Positions 46,809-56,437 of a DNA stretch of 64,000 nucleotides are shown here, piece by piece; the stretch's first letter is position 1; each line of letters opens with the position of its first letter. The stretch covers positions 186,001 to 250,000 of the forward strand of contig NZ_FOYX01000001.1 in NCBI RefSeq assembly GCF_900112245.1, written 5' to 3'. The stretch comes from Maribacter stanieri. GTDB lineage: Bacteria > Bacteroidota > Bacteroidia > Flavobacteriales > Flavobacteriaceae. The translations under genes and the position numbers were made by a program. The notes under the pieces are model-generated. The model searched no databases and was not told where the DNA came from. It saw nothing but the letters and a program-made list of their open reading frames with translations.

Positions 46809-48341
46809 ATGAGCAGTGTAAAAAAAGCGTCTTCAGCCTTAATTTCAGTTTTCCATAAAGATGGGCTAGAGCCTATAGTAAAGAAATTTCAAGAATTAGG
46901 AATCACTATTTATTCTACCGGTGGTACAGAAAAATTCATAACCGATTTAGGAATAGATGTTGTTCCCGTAGAAGATGTAACCAGCTACCCTTCTATTCTT
47001 GGCGGAAGAGTAAAAACTTTACACCCAAAAGTATTTGGTGGTATTTTAAATAGACAGGATAATGAAAGTGATGTTGCACAACTTGCCGAATTTGAAATTC
47101 CACAAATAGATATCGTTATTGTTGATTTGTACCCTTTTGAAAAAACGGTTGCAAGTGGAGCTTCTGAACAAGATATTATTGAAAAAATCGATATAGGCGG
47201 AATTTCACTTATTCGCGCTGCTGCCAAAAACTTTAAAGATGTTACTTGTGTTTCTTCAATGGAAGACTATGCAGATTTTCTTGAAGTAATTTCTGCAGAT
47301 AATGGAAACATTAGCCTAGAAGACAGAAAACGTTTTGCCGCTAAATCTTTTAATGTTTCTTCTCATTATGATACTGCTATTTTCAACTACTTCAATAAAA
47401 ACCATGATACCGCTGCCTTAAAAATTAGCGAAACACAAGGTAAGGTTTTACGTTATGGAGAAAATCCACATCAAAAAGGATTCTTTTTTGGAGATTTTGA
47501 TGCTATGTTCTCTAAATTACATGGAAAGGAATTATCCTATAACAATTTATTAGATGTTGATGCTGCGGTAAACTTAATGCTTGAGTTTAAAAACGACGAA
47601 CCAACATTTGCCATTCTAAAACATAACAATGCTTGTGGACTTGCACAACGCGATTCCTTGCACCAAGCTTACGTAGATGCTTTAGCCGGAGACCCAGTTT
47701 CCGCTTTCGGAGGTGTTTTAATCAGCAACAAAGAAATTGACAAAGCTACTGCCGAAGAAATTCATAAATTATTCTGTGAAGTGGTAATTGCACCAAGCTA
47801 TAACGCTGAAGCTTTAGAAATTCTAAAAGGAAAGAAAAATAGAATTATTCTAATTCAGAATGAAGTTGAAATGCCACAGATGCAAGTAAGAACTTGCCTA
47901 AACGGTATACTTCTTCAAGAAAAAGACCATAAAACAGATACAGTTGACGATCTTACCAATGCGACCAATACGAAGCCTACAGATCAAGAATTAGAAGATT
48001 TGATCTTTGCCTCTAAACTTTGTAAGCACACGAAATCGAACACGATTGTTATTGCAAAGAACAAACAACTATGCGCAAGCGGTACGGGACAGACCAGTAG
48101 AGTTGATGCTTTAAACCAAGCAATACACAAAGCACAAACGTTTAATTTTGACCTTAAGGGTTCTGTAATGGCGAGCGATGCATTCTTCCCTTTCCCTGAC
48201 TGTGTGGAGATTGCAGACAAAGCTGGCATCACTAGTGTAATTCAACCTGGTGGCTCAATTAAAGACCAATTAAGTGTTGATTATTGCAACGAACATAAAA
48301 TTTCAATGGTGATGACGGGTACACGTCATTTCAAGCATTAA
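46809..48341 (+). CDS. purH: Bifunctional IMP cyclohydrolase / AICAR formyltransferase
   Basis: A 510-residue enzyme for the last two steps of IMP synthesis. The N-terminal MGS-like cyclohydrolase domain has STGGTEKFI and GGRVKTLHPKVFGGIL. The C-terminal formyltransferase domain has LRYGENPHQKGFF, AILKHNNACGLA and PGGSIKDQLSVDYCNEH. Length is near the family norm. A -7 box at 48348 starts mreB expression separately a few bases after the purH stop. Confidence 0.98.
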   Translation: MSSVKKASSALISVFHKDGLEPIVKKFQELGITIYSTGGTEKFITDLGIDVVPVEDVTSYPSILGGRVKTLHPKVFGGILNRQDNESDVAQLAEFEIPQIDIVIVDLYPFEKTVASGASEQDIIEKIDIGGISLIRAAAKNFKDVTCVSSMEDYADFLEVISADNGNISLEDRKRFAAKSFNVSSHYDTAIFNYFNKNHDTAALKISETQGKVLRYGENPHQKGFFFGDFDAMFSKLHGKELSYNNLLDVDAAVNLMLEFKNDEPTFAILKHNNACGLAQRDSLHQAYVDALAGDPVSAFGGVLISNKEIDKATAEEIHKLFCEVVIAPSYNAEALEILKGKKNRIILIQNEVEMPQMQVRTCLNGILLQEKDHKTDTVDDLTNATNTKPTDQELEDLIFASKLCKHTKSNTIVIAKNKQLCASGTGQTSRVDALNQAIHKAQTFNFDLKGSVMASDAFFPFPDCVEIADKAGITSVIQPGGSIKDQLSVDYCNEHKISMVMTGTRHFKH

Positions 48342-48347
48342 TTTCAT

Positions 48348-48355
48348 TACTTTTG
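48348..48355 (+). promoter_or_regulatory. -7 box of mreB (TACTTTTG)
   Basis: A full TAnnTTTG match seven bases past the purH stop and 42 bases before the mreB ATG. No well-placed TTG is seen. Confidence 0.45.
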
Positions 48356-48397
48356 TCGATGAAATACACCCTTTTATCTAAAATTTAAACATCACAT

Positions 48398-49426
48398 ATG
48401 GGATTTTTTGATTTCTTGACCGAGGAAATAGCTATAGATTTAGGTACAGCGAACACCCTTATAATACATAATGACAAGGTAGTTGTCGATAGCCCATCCA
48501 TCGTTGCCAGAGATAGAATTAGTGGAAAAATCATTGCGGTTGGTAAAGAAGCCAACATGATGCAAGGAAAGACCCATGAGAACATTAAAACAATTAGACC
48601 TTTGAAAGATGGTGTAATTGCAGATTTTGATGCATCTGAAAAGATGTTGATGATGTTCATTAAAAATATTCCGGCATTAAAGAAAAAATGGTTTCCACCT
48701 GCATTGCGTTTGGTAATTTGTATTCCTAGTGGCATTACCGAAGTAGAAATGCGTGCGGTAAAAGAATCTGCCGAACGTGTTAACGGTAAAGAGGTATACT
48801 TAATTCATGAACCAATGGCTGCCGCTATAGGTATTGGTCTAGATATCATGCAACCAAAAGGTAATATGATTGTTGATATAGGTGGTGGTACTACTGAAAT
48901 TGCAGTTATAGCTTTAGGAGGTATCGTTTGTGATAAATCGGTAAAAATTGCGGGTGATGTATTTACAAATGACATCATTTATTACATGCGTACACAGCAC
49001 AACCTATATGTTGGTGAAAGTACAGCAGAAGCAATTAAAATTGAAATAGGATCTGCAACTGAAGACTTACAGTCGCCGCCAGATGAGAAATCTGTTCAAG
49101 GACGTGATTTGTTGACAGGAAAACCAAAACAAGTTCAAATATCATATAGAGAAATTGCAAAAGCTTTAGATAAATCTATTTTACGTGTTGAGGATGCCGT
49201 GATGGAAACATTATCTCAAACTCCGCCAGAATTAGCTGCCGACATTTATAATACTGGTATTTATCTTGCAGGTGGTGGTTCTATGCTACGTGGTTTAGAT
49301 AGAAGATTGTCTCAAAAAACAGACTTACCTGTTTATATTGCAGAAGATCCATTACGCGCTGTAGTACGTGGTACAGGTATTGCACTTAAAAATCTAGAAC
49401 GTTATAAGAGTATATTGATTAAATAA
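48398..49426 (+). CDS. mreB: Rod shape-determining protein MreB
   Basis: A 342-residue bacterial actin. ATP-binding signatures are IAIDLGTANTLI (11-22), MIVDIGGGTTEIAVI (phosphate loop) and LAGGGSMLRGLDRRL. It forms membrane filaments that direct lateral cell-wall growth. It is first of five genes (mreB-mreC-mreD-mrdA-rodA). Confidence 0.98.
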   Translation: MGFFDFLTEEIAIDLGTANTLIIHNDKVVVDSPSIVARDRISGKIIAVGKEANMMQGKTHENIKTIRPLKDGVIADFDASEKMLMMFIKNIPALKKKWFPPALRLVICIPSGITEVEMRAVKESAERVNGKEVYLIHEPMAAAIGIGLDIMQPKGNMIVDIGGGTTEIAVIALGGIVCDKSVKIAGDVFTNDIIYYMRTQHNLYVGESTAEAIKIEIGSATEDLQSPPDEKSVQGRDLLTGKPKQVQISYREIAKALDKSILRVEDAVMETLSQTPPELAADIYNTGIYLAGGGSMLRGLDRRLSQKTDLPVYIAEDPLRAVVRGTGIALKNLERYKSILIK

Positions 49427-49469
49427 GTTGGTTGTACCAACTTATTTAATCTTAAAAATTTAGGGGTGA

Positions 49470-50291
49470 ATGCAGCAGATTATAAATTTTCTAATTAGGT
49501 ATAAGATTTTTTTACTATACCTTTTTCTGTTATTAATATCCTTTATTTTTACTTTTCAATCACATTCATACCACCAATCTAAATTTTTAAATTCTTCTAA
49601 TTTTATTACTGGAAGCATTTATACTTTTTCAGACAATGTAACTTCTTATTTCAGCTTAAGAGAAGAGAACAACAAGCTTGTTGAAGAAAATAAAAAACTT
49701 AGAGATAAGCTATTCAATAATGTATTACTTTCTCCTTCAAAAATAGACTCTACTACTGTAGATTACGAAGTTGTAAGGGGTCGAGTTATAAATAACAGTT
49801 ATGCTGATCAACGTAACTATATTACTATCAACAAAGGAAAGAATGATAGTATAGTTCAAGATATGGGTGTTATAACCGACAAAGGAATTTTAGGTATTGT
49901 TGAGAATACATCAGATAATTTTTCTACTGTACAAAGTATTTTAAGTGACAAATCTAACATCAATGCCAAGATCAAAAACTCTAATCACTTTGGATCTTTA
50001 GTTTGGGAAAATACAACAGATTATAACGTTGTTCAACTTATTGATATTCCAAGATTGGTACCACTTACTATTGGCGACACTATTGTAACAGGAGCCATGA
50101 GTAGTATTTTTCCGGAAAACATTCCTATCGGCACCATTAAAAGATTTGATTTAGACAACTCAAAAAGTTTCTATTTTATTGATGTAGAACTATTCAATGA
50201 CATGACCAATATTGGTAACATTTACATCATTAGAAATTTAAACCGAAAAGAAGTTTTAGAATTAGAAGCAGAAACAGAAGCCAATGATTAA
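49470..50291 (+). CDS. mreC: Rod shape-determining protein MreC
   Basis: A 273-residue inner-membrane protein with one N-terminal helix (about 11-28), a periplasmic coiled coil (SLREENNKLVEENKKLRDKL) and a beta domain (VVRGRVINNS, MGVITDKGILGIV). It links MreB and the PBP2/RodA synthase. It lies 43 bases after mreB; its stop overlaps the mreD start by 8 bases. Confidence 0.95.
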   Translation: MQQIINFLIRYKIFLLYLFLLLISFIFTFQSHSYHQSKFLNSSNFITGSIYTFSDNVTSYFSLREENNKLVEENKKLRDKLFNNVLLSPSKIDSTTVDYEVVRGRVINNSYADQRNYITINKGKNDSIVQDMGVITDKGILGIVENTSDNFSTVQSILSDKSNINAKIKNSNHFGSLVWENTTDYNVVQLIDIPRLVPLTIGDTIVTGAMSSIFPENIPIGTIKRFDLDNSKSFYFIDVELFNDMTNIGNIYIIRNLNRKEVLELEAETEAND

Positions 50292-50793
50292 TAGTACTTC
50301 ATTTTTAATTGTGCTCCGATTTATTTTATTGGTGCTAGTGCAGGTGCTAGTATTCAATAAACTAAATTTTTTCGGCTATATAAATCCGTTGATTTATATT
50401 CTGTTTCTTTACTGGTATCCTATCAAACAAAATAGAACTACCTTTATTATTCTATGTTTTTTTTTAGGACTATGCGTAGATATTTTTTCTGACACACTTG
50501 CCATAAACGCGGCAGCTACCGTTACCATAGCTTATCTACGACCAACCATTATGCGTTTTGTCTTTGGTGTCAATTATGAATTTCAAAGTTTTAAGTTAAA
50601 CAACAGTACTAAGGCACAACAATTCACGTTTTTAGCGTTATTGATTATAATACATCACTTGGTATACTTCACTTTAGAAATTTTCAGCTTTTCTAACAGC
50701 TTGTTAATTTTGCAAAAAACACTAACAGTGGGTGTATCTACATTGATTTTGGGCATATTGTTCAGTACGTTATTCAGCAGTAAAAAAGAATGA
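50284..50793 (+). CDS. mreD: Rod shape-determining protein MreD
   Basis: A 169-residue integral membrane protein with about five helices, opening with FLIVLRFILLVLVQVLVFNKL and FLGLCVDIFSDTLAINAAATV, the MreD pattern. It is a membrane partner of MreC. Both ends overlap: 8 bases with mreC, 4 bases (ATGA) with mrdA. Confidence 0.93.
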   Translation: MINSTSFLIVLRFILLVLVQVLVFNKLNFFGYINPLIYILFLYWYPIKQNRTTFIILCFFLGLCVDIFSDTLAINAAATVTIAYLRPTIMRFVFGVNYEFQSFKLNNSTKAQQFTFLALLIIIHHLVYFTLEIFSFSNSLLILQKTLTVGVSTLILGILFSTLFSSKKE

Positions 50794-52664
50794 GAAAAAT
50801 TCTTTTATCATTAATAATAGTTGTCATCGCAATTACCTTTTTGGGAAGGCTATCCTATTTGCAAATTTTTAGCTTTTCTGCAGAGCAAGTTTTAGAAGAT
50901 CCGGCAATAAAAGCTATTTATGACTATCCTGAACGTGGCTATATTTACGATAGAAATGGTCATCTATTAGTTGGTAATGATCCCGCATACGATGTCATGG
51001 TTATACCAAGAGAAGTTAAACCCTTAGATACTTTAGAATTTTGCGGTTTACTTGGTATTAACAAAGAAAAGTTTATTGAAAAATTAAGAAAAGCAAGAGT
51101 TTACTCCCCTAGACTTCCTTCTGTTTTGGTTCCTCAGCTCTCTAAGCAAGATTATGCCAAATTGCAGGAGAAAATGCGTAAATACAAAGGTTTCTATATA
51201 CAGAAAAGATCTTTACGCTATTACGACACCCCAAGTGCAGCAAACGTTCTTGGATACATTAGTGAGGTTAACGAAGGTGATTTAGCTGTCAACAAATACT
51301 ATGTTCAAGGCGAACTAAAAGGTAGAACCGGGGTAGAACGTTATTATGAGGATTTACTTAGAGGAAGAAAAGGTGTTCAGTATATACAGAAAGATAGATT
51401 TAATAGAGATATTGGACCCTATAAAAATGGAACCATAGACACTTTACCAGAACAGGGTAAACAAATAAGCATCACCATTGACAAAACATTGCAAGAATAT
51501 GGTGAATTATTAATGAACGGTAAAAGAGGTGGTATTGTAGCCATAGAGCCTGCTACGGGTGAGATTCTTTCTATGATTTCTGGACCAACCTATGACCCTG
51601 CATTATTGGTTGGGCGTGAGCGGTCAAAAAATTACACAAAGCTTTATAACGATACAATTGCAAACCCTACATGGGATCGCTCCATTCATGCACAACAACC
51701 TCCAGGATCTCCTTTTAAAACATTAAATGCTTTAATTGCATTACAAGAAGGAGTATTGGACGAATCTAGCACTATTCAGTGCTATCATGGTTTTTATGTT
51801 GGCAAGAAAAAGAGAGGTTGTCACTGTGGCGGTGGTTTACGCAATATGAACCAAGGTATATACCAATCATGTAATGCTTATTTTGCCGGAGCATTTAGAA
51901 AAATATACGAAAAATTTGAAACTACCGACGAAGGCATGGATGTTTGGGAAAAACACATGCGGAGTTTCGGCTTGGGAGATTACCTTGGATATGATTTACC
52001 TTTTGGTCAAAAGGGACGTATACCAAGTAAAGAGTATTATGATAAATGGTATGGTGACAATAGATGGAGCTCTTCTTATATAATTTCAAATTCAATTGGA
52101 CAAGGAGAAATATTAGCTACACCTGTGCAACTGGCAAATATGACAGCGGCAATTGCCAATAGAGGACATTACTTTACACCTCATATTCTTAAGAAAATTG
52201 AAGGTAAGGATATTACAGAACCTAAATTTACGGAAGCTAAGCACACTACTATAGATCCTAAACACTTTGAACCTATTGTTCAAGGTATGGCAGATGTTTA
52301 CCGAAAAAGAGGAGGTACAGCTTATTGGCTTCAAATTCCAGATATTGAAATTGCCGGTAAAACAGGTACTGCCGAAAATTTCACCAAAATTGATGGTGTA
52401 CGTACTCAATTGACAGACCACTCAGTTTTTGTGGCTTTTGCACCTGTTGAGGATCCTAAAATTGCTATTGCCGTTTATATTGAAAATGGTTATTTCGGCT
52501 CTAGATATGCTGGTCATATCGCTACTCTTATGATAGAGAAATATTTAAAAGGCGAAATCACCAGAACCGATCTTGAAAAAAGAATGCTAGAAAAAACATT
52601 AGAGGCAGAATACGCGAAACCCTACAGTGGGGAAGAGTTCAAAATTAACGAGCGTGTCTGGTAG
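50790..52664 (+). CDS. mrdA: Penicillin-binding protein 2 (elongation transpeptidase)
   Basis: A 624-residue class B PBP with an N-terminal membrane anchor (about 3-20), pedestal domain (ERGYIYDRNGHLLVGNDPAYDV) and a transpeptidase domain. The active-site motifs are SPFK (Ser in QQPPGSPFKT), SCN (IYQSCNAYF) and KTG (IAGKTGTAEN). It crosslinks lateral-wall peptidoglycan with RodA. Its end overlaps the rodA start. Confidence 0.97.
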   Translation: MRKILLSLIIVVIAITFLGRLSYLQIFSFSAEQVLEDPAIKAIYDYPERGYIYDRNGHLLVGNDPAYDVMVIPREVKPLDTLEFCGLLGINKEKFIEKLRKARVYSPRLPSVLVPQLSKQDYAKLQEKMRKYKGFYIQKRSLRYYDTPSAANVLGYISEVNEGDLAVNKYYVQGELKGRTGVERYYEDLLRGRKGVQYIQKDRFNRDIGPYKNGTIDTLPEQGKQISITIDKTLQEYGELLMNGKRGGIVAIEPATGEILSMISGPTYDPALLVGRERSKNYTKLYNDTIANPTWDRSIHAQQPPGSPFKTLNALIALQEGVLDESSTIQCYHGFYVGKKKRGCHCGGGLRNMNQGIYQSCNAYFAGAFRKIYEKFETTDEGMDVWEKHMRSFGLGDYLGYDLPFGQKGRIPSKEYYDKWYGDNRWSSSYIISNSIGQGEILATPVQLANMTAAIANRGHYFTPHILKKIEGKDITEPKFTEAKHTTIDPKHFEPIVQGMADVYRKRGGTAYWLQIPDIEIAGKTGTAENFTKIDGVRTQLTDHSVFVAFAPVEDPKIAIAVYIENGYFGSRYAGHIATLMIEKYLKGEITRTDLEKRMLEKTLEAEYAKPYSGEEFKINERVW

Positions 52665-53937
52665 AAGCATCTTAAAAAGAATTGATTGGCTAAGTGTCTT
52701 TATCTATTTTGCACTTGTTTTTATTGGCTGGATCAATATATACTCAAGTACATTCACTGACGAACATAGTTCCATTTTTGATTTTGGCACTTTATATGGC
52801 AAACAATTATTCTTTATTGGTGTCAGTCTAGTTACTATAGTTATAATCTTGGCACTTGAGGTAAATTTTTACGAACGCTTTTCTAGTTTGCTTTATCTAA
52901 TATCCATGATATCCCTTCTTGGGTTATTTGTATTTGGAAAAACAATTGCTGGCGCTACATCTTGGTACGACCTAGGTTTTTTTAACCTACAGCCTTCTGA
53001 GTTAGCGAAGGTGGCCACTGCCCTAGCTCTCGCCAAATACCTCAGTGATATTCAAACGGATATAAAGCGCAGAAAAGATCAACTTTATGCTTTTTTAATA
53101 ATACTTATTCCTGCAATATTAATTATACCACAACCAGACCCAGGTAGTGCATTGGTATTCTTTGCAATGATATTTGTAATATTTAGAGAAGGATTACCCC
53201 TTTTCTATTTAGTTATTCTATTAAGCCTTATTCTCGTATTTGTCATCACCCTAATGTATGGTACTGTTTGGCTAATTATTGGTTTGGCTTTATTGATTAT
53301 AATTTTATTCGCATCAAAACGTAAAACTTTAAAAATACCGGTAATTCCTCTTAGCTTAATCAGTGTAGCAGTTATCCTATTCTCCTTATCGGTGAACTTT
53401 GTATTCAATAATGTTTTTGAACAACGACACAGAGACCGTTTTGGACTATGGCTACGATTAGAAAAAGACCCTAATAAATTAGAGCAGATAAGAAAATCTA
53501 TTGGATATAATACTTATCAATCTGAAAAAGCAATTGAATCTGGTGGGTTCTTTGGAAAAGGTTTTCTTGAAGGCACACGTACAAAAGGTGATTTTGTACC
53601 TGAACAACATACAGATTACATTTTCAGTACAGTTGGTGAAGAATGGGGATTCTTGGGTACTGCCACAGTAATAATATTATTTTCGGTTTTATTCTTACGA
53701 TTGATATCCTTGGCGGAACGACAGAAAAATGCGTTTGCCAGAATGTATGGCTACGGCGTAATTTCTATTTTATTGATACACTATTTCATTAACATTGGTA
53801 TGGTAATCGGTATTTTACCAACTATCGGTATTCCTTTACCTTTCTTCAGCTACGGTGGATCAGGACTATTATTTTTTACGATTTTACTCTTTATCTTCTT
53901 GCGATTAGATACCAACCGATTGAAAGAAAGTTTCTAA
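52654..53937 (+). CDS. rodA: Rod-shape peptidoglycan glycosyltransferase RodA
   Basis: A SEDS-family glycosyltransferase of 427 residues from GTG at 52654 (a GTG at 52627 gives nine more). About ten membrane helices are present. The catalytic aspartate segment is EGTRTKGDFVPEQHTDYIFS, with ASTWYDLGFFNLQPSELAK-type and FFSYGGSGLLFF signatures. It polymerises glycan strands with PBP2. No ATG precedes the hydrophobic core, so a GTG start must be used; the shorter one gives the normal MSGRSILKRIDW start and an 11-base overlap with mrdA. The stop overlaps that of the convergent nuclease gene. Confidence 0.95.
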   Translation: MSGRSILKRIDWLSVFIYFALVFIGWINIYSSTFTDEHSSIFDFGTLYGKQLFFIGVSLVTIVIILALEVNFYERFSSLLYLISMISLLGLFVFGKTIAGATSWYDLGFFNLQPSELAKVATALALAKYLSDIQTDIKRRKDQLYAFLIILIPAILIIPQPDPGSALVFFAMIFVIFREGLPLFYLVILLSLILVFVITLMYGTVWLIIGLALLIIILFASKRKTLKIPVIPLSLISVAVILFSLSVNFVFNNVFEQRHRDRFGLWLRLEKDPNKLEQIRKSIGYNTYQSEKAIESGGFFGKGFLEGTRTKGDFVPEQHTDYIFSTVGEEWGFLGTATVIILFSVLFLRLISLAERQKNAFARMYGYGVISILLIHYFINIGMVIGILPTIGIPLPFFSYGGSGLLFFTILLFIFLRLDTNRLKESF

Positions 53938-54746
53938 AATTTCCAGCCAGTAGTATTTTTACTTCCTTCGAAAGCACTTTGTTGCTTTTCTGATAGTTTG
54001 GCAAAAAAGTCGATTCCAGTTTCTTTTTCTATCTCATCAACAGACACTACGAAATTTCGTAAAGATGAAAATTGAGGTTTATTCGGTATCATAAAAGATA
54101 TTGAATATATTTTGTCTCCATCTTTGCGAGCAATTATTTTATAAAAAACATCTGGCACATCAACATCCTCTTGCCCGATCTCTTCTAATCCACTTTCTAA
54201 CACGCCACCGGTAAATATATACAACGTACCATACTTTTTTGCCCAACGTCTTGTTTGCTGCTCTAAATCGTTCCATATACCAGCATTGAACTCTCTATCT
54301 TGCGGACTTATATTACTTGTATAAAATGTTTCATTATATGCTTGCAATGAAAACCTACGGTCACCTGCAGGCACTAAATGCCCACGATCATAACCAGACC
54401 CCTTATAATTACGCCAATCTGCAGATTTAGAGGAAACGTATGGGTCCTCTATAAAATACGGTCGCTTTCTATCATCATATGTCAAGTGACTTTTGTCAAG
54501 AGTATACGCCACCCACTCTGCCTGTTCATATGGTTCATTATAAGACAATGTAAAATATTCATGATTTACAATTTCACCAGTAGTTGACGACGGAAGCAGC
54601 TCTTTCGGGAATTCATTTGAGATTGGTTCCTTATCACTATTTGAATAAGTAGCCGGAGTATAAAAGTTTTCAAATAACCAAAAGCCAATTACACATACTA
54701 GAATTAAAACACTATAAACAGTTCCATTTTTTTTACGGTATGCCAT
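53934..54746 (-). CDS. DNA/RNA non-specific endonuclease (NUC1 family), membrane-anchored
   Basis: A 270-residue protein with one N-terminal hydrophobic segment (about 10-27), probably an anchor or signal, and a beta-beta-alpha-metal nuclease domain. Catalytic motif DRGHLVPAGDR includes the general-base His; the Mg-binding Asn is in NISPQDREFNAGIWNDLE. Such enzymes cut DNA and RNA without sequence specificity, here outside the cytoplasm, for nutrition or defence. No immunity gene is nearby. Confidence 0.93.
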   Translation of the reverse strand: MAYRKKNGTVYSVLILVCVIGFWLFENFYTPATYSNSDKEPISNEFPKELLPSSTTGEIVNHEYFTLSYNEPYEQAEWVAYTLDKSHLTYDDRKRPYFIEDPYVSSKSADWRNYKGSGYDRGHLVPAGDRRFSLQAYNETFYTSNISPQDREFNAGIWNDLEQQTRRWAKKYGTLYIFTGGVLESGLEEIGQEDVDVPDVFYKIIARKDGDKIYSISFMIPNKPQFSSLRNFVVSVDEIEKETGIDFFAKLSEKQQSAFEGSKNTTGWKF

Positions 54747-54833
54747 GCGCCAAAATTACCGTAATTTTGTAAGATATTAGGTAATTTACCGACCAATATA
54801 CCTGGTATTTAAAGTCTAAACGAAAGGAAAAAT

Positions 54834-55295
54834 ATGATATTAACTTGGAAAGATATAATTCATTTTTCAGTAGATGGTAACCCTAAACCTGATAGAAGAG
54901 TTGAAAAAACAGAACAGGAATGGAAAGAAATTCTAACCCCTGAACAGTTTAGAGTTACTCGAAAAAAAGGTACAGAAGCCCCACATTCTGGCGCACTATG
55001 TAGCGCCCATGAAGCTGGAAAATATGAATGTGTTTGTTGTGGCACGCCATTATTCGATTCTACTATAAAATTTGAATCTGGTACCGGTTGGCCAAGTTTT
55101 ACACAGCCTATTAAAGAAAATGCAATAAAATACCATAAAGATGTTTCATTTGGTATGATACGCGTAGAAGTTTTATGCAATACTTGCGATGCCCATTTAG
55201 GTCATATATTCCCTGATGGTCCAGAACCCAGCGGATTACGCTATTGTATTAATTCAGAATCCATGCAATTAGAAAAGGAGGAATCCAATGGCTAA
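54834..55295 (+). CDS. msrB: Peptide-methionine (R)-S-oxide reductase MsrB
   Basis: A 153-residue cytosolic enzyme. Two CxxC zinc pairs (CVCC and CNTC), GTGWPSF, and the catalytic Cys in RYCINS are all present. It reduces methionine-R-sulfoxide in proteins. There is no signal peptide. Its stop lies 8 bases inside the msrA start, so the two are coupled. Confidence 0.96.
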   Translation: MILTWKDIIHFSVDGNPKPDRRVEKTEQEWKEILTPEQFRVTRKKGTEAPHSGALCSAHEAGKYECVCCGTPLFDSTIKFESGTGWPSFTQPIKENAIKYHKDVSFGMIRVEVLCNTCDAHLGHIFPDGPEPSGLRYCINSESMQLEKEESNG

Positions 55296-55830
55296 TACTA
55301 ATTTAGAAATTGCCACCGTTGGTGGTGGATGTTTTTGGTGTACCGAAGCGGTATTTCAAGAAGTGAGGGGCGTTCATAAAGTTGTCTCTGGATATACAGG
55401 AGGTAAAGCCCCAGGTAGACCAACATACAGAGAAATTTGTTCTGGATTAACTGGTCACGCAGAGGTGGTACAGGTTTCTTTTGACCCATCGATTATTTCT
55501 TATGAAGATATTCTTATCATTTTTATGACAACGCACGACCCTACATCTTTAAACCGACAAGGTGCGGATGCAGGAACCCAATATCGTTCTGTCATTTACC
55601 ATCATAATGAAGCGCAACAGAAAAAGGCTACAGTAGTCTTAGAAGAGATGCAAGCGGTGTATGAAAAGCCTATTGTAACCGAACTGAGTGCATTAGGCAT
55701 TTTTTATGATGCAGAAGCAGATCACCAAGATTATTACAAGAATAATTCAGAACAGGGTTATTGCCAAGTGGTTATTAACCCTAAATTGGCTAAACTTCGC
55801 CAATTTCATGCAGACAAGCTTTTGAATTAA
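55288..55830 (+). CDS. msrA: Peptide-methionine (S)-S-oxide reductase MsrA
   Basis: A 180-residue enzyme with catalytic motif GGGCFWCTEAVF, the loop GYTGGKAPGRPTYREIC, and HDPTSLNRQGADAGTQYRS. It reduces methionine-S-sulfoxide in proteins. Cotranscribed with msrB; together they repair both stereoisomers. A perfect 16-bp terminator stem follows. Confidence 0.97.
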   Translation: MANTNLEIATVGGGCFWCTEAVFQEVRGVHKVVSGYTGGKAPGRPTYREICSGLTGHAEVVQVSFDPSIISYEDILIIFMTTHDPTSLNRQGADAGTQYRSVIYHHNEAQQKKATVVLEEMQAVYEKPIVTELSALGIFYDAEADHQDYYKNNSEQGYCQVVINPKLAKLRQFHADKLLN

Positions 55831-55881
55831 ATATATTTTAGCTGGTCTTAAGAAAAATTCCATTCAGCTACAGCTATTTTC

Positions 55882-55927
55882 AATTCACCTATGAAATCCT
55901 AAATATTTCATAGGTGAATTTATTTTT
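55882..55927 (+). terminator. Terminator of msrBA with 16-bp perfect stem
   Basis: AATTCACCTATGAAAT (55882-55897) pairs perfectly with 55905-55920, loop CCTAAAT, followed by TATTTTTG. The tail 55921-55928 also matches a -7 box (TAnnTTTG), so the end of one transcript may carry the start of the next. Confidence 0.85.
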
Positions 55928-55956
55928 GAGATATAATAACATAAAACCTACTTATT

Positions 55957-56364
55957 ATGAATTCTCAAAAATCAATTTATTATATTGTATTAGCTCTTTT
56001 CGCAACAGCGGTTATTGGATCAATCATTAATTCTATTGTAAATTTTGATGTAGTTTCAACCACATTTACAAAGCTAGGTTATCCAGTCTATCTAATTCAC
56101 ATATTAGGTGTATGTCAATCAATAGGACTGTTAATGATTTTTACTAATAAATCTCACTGGTCTTTAGAATGGGTATATGCAGGTTTCTTTATGAATTACA
56201 CTTTAGGTGCCATAGCCCATTTAGCTATTAAAGATGGTAACGGTGCATCTGCAGTAGTTTGTATTGTCTTATTATTTGTTACTTATATTCAAAGTAGAAA
56301 AATACGTAACACCAACAACGACTTGGCAGAATTTGGAAAGCCTAAGTATGCCAAGTACATTTAA
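55957..56364 (+). CDS. DoxX-like membrane protein
   Basis: A 135-residue integral membrane protein with four helices, matching the DoxX-like family (YPVYLIHILGVCQSIGLLMIF and FFMNYTLGAIAHLAI). These proteins are linked to redox or quinone functions in a few cases, but most are unassigned. Monocistronic, between the msrBA and Tsp terminators. Confidence 0.82.
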   Translation: MNSQKSIYYIVLALFATAVIGSIINSIVNFDVVSTTFTKLGYPVYLIHILGVCQSIGLLMIFTNKSHWSLEWVYAGFFMNYTLGAIAHLAIKDGNGASAVVCIVLLFVTYIQSRKIRNTNNDLAEFGKPKYAKYI

Positions 56365-56387
56365 AAATAAGTATTCCCCAAAAACAA

Positions 56388-56422
56388 AAAAAACCGCTAC
56401 ATGTATTATGTAGCGGTTTTTT
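56388..56422. terminator. Bidirectional terminator between DoxX-like and Tsp-type protease genes
   Basis: Stem of 15 pairs (56388-56402 with 56408-56422), loop GTATT, A run and T run on the two flanks. It serves the convergent genes on both sides. Confidence 0.88.
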
Positions 56423-56437
56423 AATTAAATTTTTATT

